Source: Alitta virens (taxonomy: Eukaryota > Annelida > Polychaeta > Phyllodocida > Nereididae). Taken from it: a stretch of DNA of 64,000 nt. Of the stretch, positions 12,986 through 24,400 are shown piece by piece (within the stretch, counting starts at the first letter, position 1; every line of letters starts with the position of its first letter). Both the position numbers and the translations under genes were made by a program. The stretch covers positions 23,195,227 to 23,259,226 of the forward strand of contig OW028576.1 in the NCBI GenBank assembly GCA_932294295.1, written 5' to 3'. Below the pieces are notes generated by a model, which worked only from the letters and a program-made list of their open reading frames with translations, had not been told where the DNA came from and made no database searches.

Positions 12986-13102
12986 TCATTCGCAGTGAGG
13001 CAAACTTCATTCACACCTCTGCCTTTGATAGAAACTGATCGACCTCGCCATATTCTTCTCTGCTGCTGTTGCTGTTTGCTGTTTCAACTTTACCATTTCA
13101 CC

Positions 13103-14440
13103 ATGAGACCCAAGAAGAGATGCAATCTTGGAAAGAAAAAAGTCACAGAAGAAACGCCTTCTTCACTTGCCTTTGGGGCAGAATTGTTTGAGTCTGAAGA
13201 ATCCAGTTTTCCTGCAGCTCCTGCTAGTCCTGCCAGTTCTACTTATCACGCTCCTGCTACATCTCCTGCCAGGTCTCCTGCCAAGTTTCCTGCTAGGTCT
13301 TCTGCCAAGTATCCTGCCAAGTCTTCTGCCAAGTCCACTGCCAAGAATTTTGCCAGGTTTTTTACCAAGTCTTCTGCCAAGTCTTCTGATGTTGACATGG
13401 ATGACAGCGACAGAGATCCAGACTTTGATGTAGACAAGGAGATGAGAGACACCCAAGAAGGAGATGATGATAGTGATGCCAGTCAATTTCCTGCCACTCA
13501 GGCCTTCTCCGCCACTGCTCCTGCTGCATCTCAGAAGAAGCAAAGAAGAAAGGCTGACAAGCTTTTTCTACCTCCCAATGATGAGCAAGACATTGCTGAC
13601 TGGTACCGGGAGAAAGACATATTCTATGACAAGACCAGACGCGACTACAAGGATCATCAGAGGAAGATGAGGCTCATCGATGACAATGCACAGACCCTCA
13701 GTGTCCCTTGTGCTGGGCTACACTTGATGACCTGGCTTGAGTCTATCAGAACCAGTGCTGGGAAGCTCATCAAGCAGGGCCCTTTTGGTACAGCCAAGAG
13801 AAATCCGATAGAGAAGGAGAAGTGGATAATCGCCAACTTTGGGTTCCTTTAGCAACACATCTCCAGGGTGCCGTCTATCAAGCTGTCCACCTAAAGCAGA
13901 AGATTGCGAAGAGCAAGAAGCAACTGCCCAACTTGGATGACAGTTCCAGTGCAGGGCAGGCAGATTCTGGGCCTGAAGAACTGGAAGATGTTGAAGAAAT
14001 TGACGTCGAGCCAAGTCAAGTCTTCCGAGCGGCAACCAAGGGTCGTCCCTTCAAGATGAGGAAGAACACTGGTGATCATTCTTCTGTATCAAGCTCCAAA
14101 TTGGCTGACATAGTCCAGTCTGCTCAGCAGACAGCTGCCAGGATTGACCAGCTCATGACAGCCATCACACAGCCTCCTACTCCTCCTGCAGATCCGAAGA
14201 CCCAGAGAATCCGCTGGATGACTGACTACATAATTATATTCTGAGTGTCTTCAGTTGGACTGGGACACGTTCTGCCTGCAGCTGAAGGCACAAGTCAGGA
14301 GGAACAAGCAGCAGCAGCAACAGCAGCAGCAGCAACAACAGCAGCAGCAGCAACAGCAGGAGTTAATTATTCAGCAGCAGCAGAAGCTCCATCAGCAGCA
14401 GCAGCAGGCCCAGATGTTTCAGCCGACGTTCACCTAGTTC
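13103..14440 (+). pseudogene. Harbinger MADF-domain protein, frameshifted
   Basis: From ATG 13103 the frame starts MRPKKRC. It continues through a Ser/Pro/Ala/Lys-rich linker of short repeats and an acidic stretch, then a MADF-like domain around 13555-13845 (KLFLPPNDEQDIADWYRE, then MTWLESIRTSAGKL). It stops at 13852. The same protein resumes in another frame from about 13822 (LKQKIAKSKK to TDYIIIF, stop at 14244) and again in a third frame at 14255, which encodes a run of about 17 glutamines. In these elements such proteins are thought to bind DNA and partner the transposase. At least two frameshifts make it non-functional. Confidence 0.75.
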
Positions 14441-14570
14441 CAGCAGGCTACTCCTGGGAAACATTGGACTACCTTGCAGACAATGTCTACACAGCCGTCT
14501 GCTACAGCTTCTTTACAGCCTGCAAGAGCTTCTTCAGTTGCCATGTTCCAGCCTTTAGGTACCTACCAGT

Positions 14571-15311
14571 CTTCTGGACCTGGGCCTTTATCTTCATTGG
14601 TTGTCTTCTCTGCTGTACCTTGTCCAGTGGTGTCTGGTTCTTCTTCCTTGAACCCTCCTTCAGTGGGATCCTAACTGTCTGCCAGTGACAACCTTCCTGC
14701 CAGTTTGACTCAGTTCAACATGAGCCAGCTGATGAACTCGTCTTTCCTTATGACTCAGATGTCTCCAAAGAAGTAATCACCTTATCCTGTTCCTGTTCCA
14801 GTAGATGTTCCAGAAGAAAAAACAAGAAAAAAAAACTATGGCCTTATTTAAGGCCACCAAATCCTCCCAAGAGAGCACACCATGTACACATCTTTGTGTG
14901 ACAAATAAACAAAATTTGTCCCTGACCCAACAAGAGATACAGTTGGTGGGTCAGGGACTATTTTTTTTTGATTTGTCACACAAAGATGGGTACATGGTGT
15001 GCTCTCTTGGGAGGATTTGGTGGCCTTGAAAAAGGCCATACTTTTTTTTTGGAGTTTTCTTGTTTTATCTACTGGAACATCTCCTGGAACAGGAACAGGC
15101 TAAGGTGATTAATTCTTCGAAGACCTCTGAGTTATAAGGAAGGACGAGTTCATCAGCTGGCTCATGTTGAGCGGAGTCGACCTGGCAGGAAGGTTGTCAC
15201 TGGCAGACAGCAAGGATCCCACTGAAGGAGGGTTCAAGGAAGAAGAACCAGGCACCACATGAGAAGTAGCAGAGAAGATGCCCAATGAAGATGAAGGCAC
15301 AGGTCCAGAAG
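14571..15311. repeat. Long palindrome (~370-bp arms) in Harbinger copy 1
   Basis: The 3' part of the MADF gene (14571-~14935) is repeated in reverse complement at ~14942-15311, with small indels and roughly 90% identity by eye. The outer words CTTCTGGACC (14571-14580) and its complement (15302-15311) fix the ends. The inner words GTCCCTGACCCA and TGGGTCAGGGAC flank a centre near 14938. Confidence 0.85.
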
Positions 15312-15349
15312 CTTCTCAAATCATATTGTCTTGCCATGAGACACTTCCT

Positions 15350-15760
15350 TCATCTGACTTGACATAGTCCAACAAGTACAGTCATTGTAACTTGGCACTC
15401 TGGGTAGCATAGTTCCCTCTGATCGTATGTGGTGGCACCTCTTGGAGGACACCTGATGGCCACATGCTTCCCATCTACGGCACCTATACAATGGGGAAAG
15501 TTCCATCTTGTCTCAAACAGCTGTGCAACTTCTCTCCACTCTGGTGTAGATGGACAGGAGATGACATCTCCTGCATACTCAGCTATGATGGCTTCATGCA
15601 CTTTAGGGATGATGTTGCTGATGGTGTTGTGGGCCACTCTGAAGCCATACATCAATGACTTGTAGCTGTTGCCAGTTGCCAAATACCTCAGGGTGATAGC
15701 AATCCTGAATCCTGGCTCCAAAGCTTTCCTCGGGGTGAGGTAAATCCTTAAATAAGCCAC
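15350..15760 (-). pseudogene. Harbinger DDE transposase fragment
   Basis: The minus frame contains RKALEPGFRIAITLRYL, the MYGFRVAHNTIS block and GAVDGKHVAIRCPP, which carries the first catalytic Asp of the HARBI1/PIF transposase family. The reading degenerates after this and stops, so the second Asp and the Glu are absent. The first residues (MAYLRIYLTP) do not match the family; the true homology starts at RKALEPG. The fragment is inactive. Confidence 0.85.
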
Positions 15761-16178
15761 TTTTTGGCCCTTGGATCATGGACTATACTATACTATCTGT
15801 CCGTCCTGTCTCAGAAACACTTGATTACTATGCAAAAAAAGGCCAAAATAGACTAATGACAGCTCATTAAGTTGCTATTCTGCTCCAGTAACTGAATATC
15901 ATAGTGCCATCTCTGTCAGATTGTTGTGTACTTGCTTGTTTCGGTGAAATGTCGGTGATTATTTACTGGCACTTTTAAAGATTATTGGGTATGGAACAGC
16001 AAAAACACCTGGTGGATATTTTGGAATTAAAGTTATAGTGCCGATGCTGATCTGTCTGAATATATAATTAATATTTTGTTGGAAATATCTCAATTTATTT
16101 GTAATTATGAACAATTTTTTGACAGTCATTTTGTTATTTTTGTGCCTGTCTGACCAGATCAGTAGATTGGTCTATTTC

Positions 16179-16623
16179 TAAAGCCACTGTCAGTGAACCC
16201 GTAGTATTACGCAATTGTTACACAAATCGCTACCCGGCTCCAAGCCGGCGGCCCCAAAATGGGCACCCGTGGATAGTATAAACTATACTACAATTCAGTT
16301 CTTATTTGACAAAAATCGGACTAATATTAGGGGAGCAGCAGCCTTTTAAAGTATACTCCTGGAAGCTGCGAGGTACTCCTACTACTGGCCGGCTTACTCC
16401 TACAACTCGGCGAGTAACCCGTAGAACCCGCCGAGTCACCCGTAGAACCCGCCGAGGCACCCGTAGAACCCGGCGGAAAACCCGTAGCACCTGGCGGGTC
16501 CTGCCCCGCCCCTTTTTGCTGCCAGAACCCATCGCCAAACTGGCGGAAAAAGCTGTTACATAACCGTTACGTCACTCTACGGGTTCACTACGGCTAAAAC
16601 AGCCCAGTGTGACAGTGGCTTTA
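16179..16623. mobile_element. Harbinger-family MITE
   Basis: Ends AGCCACTGTC (16182) and GACAGTGGCT (16620) are inverted repeats. The flanks TAA (16179-16181) and TTA (16621-16623) fit a diverged 3-bp Harbinger target site. The inner words GTGAACCCGTAG are shared with the autonomous copy at 30,591. Compared with its right end, the left end lacks about 20 bp. The centre has tandem CCCGTAGAACCCG(C/G)CGAG units, which keep several frames open without coding. The word GGGGAGCAGCAGCCTTTTAA links it to copies near 45.8, 48.96, 49.3 and 50.4 kb. Confidence 0.7.
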
Positions 16624-18745
16624 CGTTGGTGATTTATAATACCGTATGTGTGATAAAAGACATTCATAATAAATGATTTCAATAATTCCTGCTGCAAACA
16701 TAACCTTGTATTACCATGATCTTAACCACTAGATGGCAAACAGTGATAGACAGGTGCTGCCATCTGTTGAAAGTTTGCATTAGACTTGCTTTTCATGAAA
16801 AACAAAGTTTCAAAGGATTTGCTCGATTTGCCGGTATTCACAATAATACAACCTCACGTTATTACAAAACAGCACTCTATTTATTATGGTAAATTTCTAG
16901 GGTAGTCACTGAGAATGCGTAAGGTAAGCGAGTAATTGGTTACATTTATATTCTGGAGGAGAGCCTTTTCTGAAGTGTTTAATTTTTCGCAACTGAAAAA
17001 TCTGATCTTTGACCCCTGGTTTTTTTATATTAAAATATTCAGAATATTGTAAAGATGATCATTCATAGGAATTTATACATTGTAATTCAGCTTGTATTTT
17101 ATTTTTACTTTATTGTCTAAATATATTTTTTTATGTATAATTTATTAAAATTTCAATTTGCCTCTATTTAAAAAAAAAAGTACTGCCAGATGATAAAATA
17201 GCTTGGGTCCATAGAAACATGGGCTTGAAACCAAGATATCTTGCATTTCTTAGCTACGTGTTGTGAACTACAAAGGACGCCATTTTCGACTTTCCTGGTG
17301 TTTGCACTTGCTGGAAATATGTCACTGTTGTCCTAGGTCACAGGCAATGAAAGCCAAGTGATTGAGGCACTGGTGAGAATATAAGTGTCAAGTAAATATT
17401 GAATAATGTGAGAAAATGCAATGTAATACACCCTTTTCACACAGTAGCCATATTGGCAATTTTGCCTCGTTAACCTCTCTTTGCACTTAGATATAATATT
17501 GTGATGCCATCAGTAGACAATGGCCATAGTGAGATCACAGAGTACAAGAACAATGGAGAAGTAATGATGACATAATAAATGACGTTATCACAATGAGGTC
17601 AATGAGGCAAACAGGTCTGCTGTGTGGAAAGGGTGCATACAACTATTGAATGTTTGGATAAATGAGTGCCTTTTAAATTGTTTTCGTATTTTATCAAAGT
17701 GGCTGGAATAGATTCATGAAACAATGTCTTTTTTATTTTTTATTTCAATCCCTGTGGTTAGGAAACAACATGCATATTGGCATTTTGATATAGGCCTATT
17801 AATATAATTTAAATGATGAGGTGTAAGCATATGAAATTAATCTGAGAGACTTATACAGGATCATTGATTGATCTGACATGGAATGTTCAATGTATTAAAA
17901 TGAAATTCAGATGCTGCTATGATAAAGTAAGCATTTTCGAAATCATAATATAAAATCATGTAATAAAATACATGTATTTTCTTATTACAAGGAAATACCT
18001 TCATGATTGCAGAGAAAACAAAGCCTGATACTATAGATAAAGTAGAGTTGAAAGTAAATAGTAATAATTACGATGTATAATTTATTTGGGTTTATCTATA
18101 TAACAAATACCGAATAATAACCTGATACAGAAGTATAATATAGAATCATAGTTAGATAGAAAGGTCATCAGTATGCAGATGCGAACAGATACATTTTTTT
18201 TTCTTAAGCGCTGTCATCGTTATAAATACTTATTTAAACACAGCAGATGGTTGATATAGAGGAGGGCTGTCTGTCTAATTTGGCTTATCACCTACTATGA
18301 ATTTGTCTCCTCTCATTTTTATGACACAATAAACAATAAACTTATACTAAACATGTTAGAGTAACCTTCGAAGGACAGTAACACCGCCTTATTACACCAC
18401 CTTACCACAGCCAAAGTAAGATAGTATCTATATATATATATAATAAATAAAAACAGGGTACATTTTACACTTTATTGACTTGTATTTACACAATGTACTT
18501 CACCAGTTACAATGTGCATATCAGTTAGTAGTTTAGGTTTTTAACATCAGTAAAATGAGGATACATTATACAGGATAGAATCTTGACAGCAGACATCTTA
18601 AATTATTACTCTCTCATTCCGAAGTGCATGCTTGAAGATTTATTAATTCAAATTATCATGTTTATAGTCCGCTATGACATGAAGTAATCAGTGGATGGCT
18701 GCCACAGTGCATCGATTGAGGAGTTCAGGTCTACACATTTTGACT
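16624..18745. other. Intergenic, no gene; small MITE inside
   Basis: No exon-like frame was seen. A MITE lies at 17429-17635 and a short (TA)n run near 18430-18442. Confidence 0.5.
17429..17635. mobile_element. Small MITE with CACCCTTTTCACAC termini
   Basis: CACCCTTTTCACACAGTAG (17429-) and the complement of CTGTGTGGAAAGGGTG (-17635) form imperfect inverted repeats around a 207-bp non-coding body. The flanking duplication is unclear, so the superfamily is not assigned. Confidence 0.55.
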
Positions 18746-18924
18746 TTAGATTGACAAATTGTGGAGTGAGTAGGTAAGTAATTGTTTTTTTTTTTTAATT
18801 TGTTTACAGAAAGAAATCACAGAAGTTTTCTCAAATGTAAAATTGAATATTAGATTGATGAAATGGTTGAATTGATAAGTATCATTGGTTAAAGTAGGCA
18901 TAAAACTGATAAATAAATGCATTG

Positions 18925-19020
18925 TTAATTTGAGTATATAGATTGAAGGTTCATCTTCAATAGCCCTGTCATGTTTAGAGAATTGTAGGTATCCCTCAAT
19001 AGTCAAATTATGCACACAAA
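18925..19020 (-). pseudogene. Orphan copy of receptor tail exon
   Basis: The minus strand encodes DRAIEDEPS preceded by GYLQFSKH. This matches the tail exon of gene B at 22067-22159 (ERAIEDEPSR) nearly base for base over 28 bp (AGGGCTATTGAAGATGAACC). The expected donor after CCTTCA is missing. It lies downstream of gene B on the same strand, so it could be a decayed additional tail exon or a leftover of duplication. Confidence 0.55.
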
Positions 19021-20504
19021 AGGAAAACCTCTGCTAGAGTTGATAATGGATCCAAATAAATTTGAATGTGGATTGTATTATTGTTGAAGAAAGTGCTATG
19101 GTTTATCCTTTCATTATATTGGACAATACTTGTAGCATAGTTTTATGAATTTGAGTAAGTAAGCTATAAAGCTGCGATAAAAGTCTTTTATGGATTATAA
19201 GTATCAGCTCGACATACAAATTGTTTCAAAAGTACTTCTTTTCTCAGTTTCAAATTATTTTCTAAGATCGAGTTCTTTCATTTTTCTGCACACTTTTGGT
19301 TTTTAATGGAGACAAAGGAAATCTAAGCTTTAATTTCTATATTTTCATAGTAATAGGTCTGAATAAAACATATGCAAAGATACCATCAACATACTTAATA
19401 AATTGCTTCTGAGAATGGCATATGTTATGAAATATTTATGCCAAGATTAATAATTTTACATTGAGGTTTTTACACATACATTATTTGCAATATTTGCCAA
19501 TATGATAATGCAATATTTATGACACATGACTGTTTTAATTTAAATTCTCAATATATATGACAAGAGAGAAAGTGTTGCTTACATTCAGAGTTAATAAACT
19601 AAGAAGAGGATAATACGAATGGCATGATAATAAAATTGAAAGCAGCTACTAATACTCAAACAAGTGAATAGCAAAAAAACACATATAATATTCAACTGAT
19701 ATATGATGATTCAATTACACTTGTACTCATTTTATTTGATAACAAATCCAACATAACATTGTAAATTATTCTATGATAAAGAGTTCCAGAAAATCAACAT
19801 CTTCCTTGTCTCACCCTGTTAACAAGTATTTTCTTTCCTCATACACAAAGGAATACCGGATAACATGTGTAAATGTATCTATTACAAATACCAGATGACA
19901 TCAAACCGTTAGCTTGTTACTACATGGTGATATTTCATATAGTATTATGCTTTCCACTATCATTTGTAATCGCTTCACTTTATTGATCCATCTGCACGTT
20001 ACTTCTTGCTGCAAACCTTGCAAAAATGAAACAGTGGAAAAATAAAGTTTTTCTAAGAAAGATCAAACTACATTTTAAACGTTACATTTCGTTTTCTTTT
20101 GCGATGACTACTAAAAAATTACAAACTGTTTAATTTTATTTCCTTAAATTTTTACCATTTATACCATACAAGAGAGCATTTCCATTGCCTTTTTTGGAGT
20201 ATTATATGTGATTCCATTGACATTGACTTTTCAAACATGACTCCAAATATGGCTATTGATGTACTTCATTTGCACCTACTCCAAGGACAACAAATTCGGT
20301 TATAAAATGAAAGCAATGATAATAACACTTTTTTCTTTTTTGCTTGAAATCATTTACCTTTCTTTCAGTGACAACAATGTGTATAAAAACCAGACAGAGC
20401 TTCTTTTTTCCTCTTGGCGCATTTCTGCACTTAGACCCATGTAACTGCTTGTGCCTCTGTTAAATGGGAAGAATATGAATATTCTCAGTCATCCGGATAG
20501 ATAT
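19021..20504. other. No gene recognised
   Basis: AT-rich sequence without domains, repeats of note or splice-consistent frames. Confidence 0.45.
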
Positions 20505-21325
20505 CCAATGTATGTGTTAATTAAATCACTTACTCTGGATCCAAATAACAAATTTCTTGCTGGCAGTTTCGAGGACCATCCAGTCCCCTTCCTTGAAGCT
20601 GACTGGGTTCAGCCTGCCCTCTAGTGTTGTTGTTTGACACCTGCCCTCGGGTAGAAGAAATAAATAACTCTAGGGATCCGCTCTACCACTCTGTCCTAGG
20701 TGTGCGACTACAGAAATCTTAACCCTCCATATCTGTTGAATGCTGTATATACGGTAGAGTCATATGTCAAATGAGTTTAATATAACATCTAATTTCAAGC
20801 CATGCAGCACACCCAGAAGCACTTTGATACATCCTAAAGACAAGCAGCCAAAAGAAGAGAAGCCAAATGTAATATATGGCATAAAATATGGTCATCCATG
20901 ATCTGAATCCATTTATATTGGAGAAACATCACAACCACTAGCCAAGAGGTTATATCAACACTGACGTCCCAGTTCCAGCGGATATGACTCTGCTGTATAC
21001 GCACATCTAAATACAACAAGTCACCAATTTGAAAACAGTATTGGACACTGAAACAAATTGGTTTGAAAGAGATGTCAAGGTAGCAATATATGAGAGGAGA
21101 GCGAGTCCAGAATTCAACAGACATGGAGGGCTAATATTTCTGTTGTCATACACCTGGGACAGAGTGGTAGAGGGAATCCCAGATTTTTCTCTTCTACCAT
21201 AGGGCAGGTGTCAAACTAGAGATCACAGTCAGCTCTGAGGAAGGGTGCCGGATGGTACTCGAAACTGTAAGCAAGTTATTAGTAGTTTGGATCCAGAGTA
21301 AGTGATTTAATTCACACATACATTA
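20505..21325 (+). mobile_element. Penelope-like element 3' fragment in inverted repeat
   Basis: The centre encodes a GIY-YIG endonuclease (see separate entry). The outer 180 bp on each side are inverted repeats: 20505-~20700 is the reverse complement of ~21135-21325, at roughly 75-80% identity. They share TTAAATCACTTACTCTGGAT, the CAGTTTCGAG block, TTTGACACCTGCCCT and CTACCACTCTGTCC. Penelope-like elements often carry inverted terminal pseudo-LTR pieces, and this arrangement fits. The reverse transcriptase part is absent. Confidence 0.7.
20866..21175 (+). pseudogene. GIY-YIG endonuclease remnant (Penelope-like)
   Basis: Across two shifts the plus strand reads SIYIGETSQPLAKRLYQH, then DSAVYAHLNTTSHQFEN, then ETNWFERDVKVAIYERR and FNRHGGLIF. 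These are the YIG core with its following Arg, and the His, Glu and Asn-rich motifs of Penelope-type GIY-YIG domains. An internal stop and two frameshifts make it inactive. Confidence 0.75.
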
Positions 21326-21383
21326 ACTATCCACATCACTAAAATATGGTAATATAATTTGAAACTGCAAAAAGATTGCAAAC

Positions 21384-21485
21384 CTTGAATATGCATCGTC
21401 ATAATCTGACTCTGCATCCTCATCCTCATGCTCATCATGCTCATTATTCCTAATTTCATTTTTCTGAATTCTTCTGATGTCTCTC
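21384..21485 (-). CDS. Gene B tail exon 8 (102 bp, phase 2-2)
   Basis: Acceptor TTGCTTCCAG, donor GTTTGC. The 34 codons are basic, then strongly acidic with His, and end ESDYDDAYSR with two tyrosines. A downstream exon is implied by the donor but was not located; a Penelope fragment begins 60 bp beyond. Confidence 0.5.
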
Positions 21486-24400
21486 CTGGAAGCAAAATTG
21501 AAATAACTGAAATATTTAGGACAAATAATGACCTTTAGATAGTTATGTGAAAGCTGTTCATCATTAGGGGATATCCATTATCTTTTTCACTTGAAAACCT
21601 GCACTTGCTCTCACTTGCTGGTTCCTGCACAAAAAACAACAACAACAAAACAGTCTGAGCTTAAGAATAATTTGATAATTGGCCCACAAAAATAGCACAC
21701 TATGAAAGATTAACATTTAATTCATGTATGAGAAGCTAAAGCGGGCACACAAACCCATTTGTCTACCATTTGTCACTTCACCCGTTACATTAAAAAGCCT
21801 TAATTTTTTTCAATACCTAATCTTCCTAAACACTGTTCAGAGCAAAATTATGAAAACTGGCATGACAATGACAAATATATTTTTACATGTGTGGCAGTTG
21901 AGGCAGCTCTCGATTTTGAATTATTGATCGCGGAATTTCCTCATTCCCGGGCAGCATGCCTTGAAGGCCAAGATCAAATCTATAATAAAACATACACATT
22001 AGCTTTTTCTCATTAACTTTCTATGATAATATCTGATATTGAAACTGAATAGAGAAAGCCTATCACCTTGAAGGTTCATCTTCAATAGCCCTTTCATCGG
22101 TTTGGGTATACTCATTCAGCGCTTCAGCAGTTCTACTGGTGTTCTTGTTCTTGTTTTTCCTGTGTTTGAGAATCATGCAACAGGTTGGTTTAAAAGAGAG
22201 AATGTTAAATGTTGAGATAACTATAATAAAGTAAGCAACAAATAATTGAATGGAGGATGTTTTACCTGCATTTCAGCACTGTTCTAATGATGAATATGCC
22301 AAATAAAACCAATATCCCAAGGATAACTACAGTTATTGTCACTGAAAGTAAATAAATACTGCAAAAAAAGCTATACACAATGATCCTGAACAAACTTTAG
22401 AGTCATTTCCTTAAACTGCAATCTCATACAATCGTTTTAAGGCTAAAACAAAAAAAATATGTTGGGAAATATTTGAGAAATTCAACTTTAAAATGTTTGG
22501 TTTATCACACCTTGGTTATTTACATATAGCATGTCATATATAGTGTAAATTTAAAAGCCGTGTGAACAGGAGAGGGCAGATAATCTTTAAAAGAGTGGTT
22601 ACTATCAAATGCTATATTTGACGCTAAATTTGGTCCAAATTGCTGAAATAGTCATTCAATTTATTTGAAATTTCTTGTGGATTTAAAACGAGTCGTTTTT
22701 AGTTTTTGTTCTGTTAAAAATATCTTTTATCGTTGACCAAGTCATCCTAATATCATTTTCATATTTACTGAAACATGAAATATAATCTTCCTTTTTTGCT
22801 AGTTTGATGCAACATGCTAAGGAATATGAAGGAAGCAACACAATTTTTAGTTCCAGATTTTCAATTTTTTTGAAAATAAAGACGATCAAATGTCAAAATG
22901 TAGCTTAAAAAGTGAAAGTACAGTAATCTAGATATATCATATGCTAAATTTCACTGATGTTAGGATCATAGAATCATTGATATGAGGGTTTGAAAGAGTA
23001 CACAATTTTCATATTTTCCTTATTAACTAAAATGATCTGTCATTAATGGTCATTAAACCCTCAAAAAGCTATCTCTACACAATTAAATTTTTCTCTACAT
23101 ATTATGAAACACAGCTGAGATGACAATGTAACAATCAAAATGCACAACTAAGCTATAGAGAGTAATACCAAATCAAATTTGGTTAGGCTAAGTTCTTTTA
23201 TGCTAGAGTTCTGCTCCAGAAACAAAATTTAACACAATTTTAGCATTTTTTCAGTTTTTCCATTATTACATAAATTACATGAAATGAATATCATAATGAA
23301 ATTTGAAAGGTGAAAATACATAGTTGAAAGGTGAAAATACATAGTCAATTTGTCAATTACATATCTATGATATACATATGTAATTGACAAATTTCATTTA
23401 TCTTGGGTAAATAGTGTCTTTGGTATCGAGGTTTGAAAAAGTAAGAATTTTCTCTATGTTCACCTAATTTTCAAAATGCTCTAGTATTTACGGCCAAGAG
23501 ACCCCCAAAAGGCACCTTTGCACTACTTTAGACTAATTTTTTCGCTTCCGGAGCAGAACTCTAGACACTTTTGTTTCTGGAGCCAAACTCTATCACTAAT
23601 GCACTTTAAACTAGCGTTATTTCGCACAGTAATGCTCTATTTGGAGCAGAACAGAGTGAAAAGTAAACTGTATTTTATTTATTTTTACACGTCTGTAATT
23701 GATTGGTTAAATGATAAAAGAATGTGTATGCCATTGTGCCATTCATATTATAATTTGTATGCACATTATGTCAACATGTGTGGTCGAGCTGTCAAGCTTC
23801 TCATCTGGTTGGGTTGTGGGTTCAATGTGTGATTGCCGAATGGGTTTGCTTCTATATAATATCATTTTGCTTTTATTACCCAATTAATTTGAGCCAAGTA
23901 GAACTTGAAATTATTAAAATCTGATGAACATTAGCGCAGTTATCGAATAAAACACAAAAACAGAATGGGAACAAATATTGCGCTAGCATTTTGCAGCACT
24001 CAAGGCATAACACAGAGCTACGTGTAATATTTACCTATCTGTCCACAGTTTGTAAGTAGCAATAACTAAACATTTTGTCGGCTGTAGGTGGAAGAAACTT
24101 AGGGCAACAATAAGCATCTGAAGATTGCATCCATCCTTAAAACTTAAATGCATTTTATTGTTATTTATTTCAGATGTTCATCCTTTATCGCAAAAAAAAG
24201 AGCTGCGCTACATTTTGACTCCCTGTTCAGATTTCAAAAAGGTGACTTGCTCTGTGAGGTCATTTGACATGCCATTCAGCCTCATGCTCAGTTTCTTTCA
24301 AAGGCCCTGGCAACAATGGTATGAATGATTGCTAAGGAGCTTTGACCAAGCATGGTAACTTGGTTGTTAGGGGAAATAATAATTCTTTTTAAATTGCATA

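Larger units (their letters stand above)
12970..15770. mobile_element. Harbinger (PIF) DNA transposon relic, copy 1
   Basis: Two convergent genes typical of PIF/Harbinger elements are present: a MADF-type DNA-binding protein on plus (13103 onward) and a DDE transposase fragment on minus (15760-15350). A large palindrome sits between them. No terminal inverted repeats were found, so the outer limits are approximate. The N-terminal third of the transposase is missing here but is present in the second copy, so each copy lacks a different part. Confidence 0.75.

Noticed and set aside
13163..13543. Gly/Arg-rich minus-strand frame
   Set aside because: Shadow of the Pro/Ala/Lys repeats of the MADF protein on plus.
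14245..14688. Ala-rich 147-residue frame
   Set aside because: Alternate frame of the CAG run and the palindrome arm; no independent homology.
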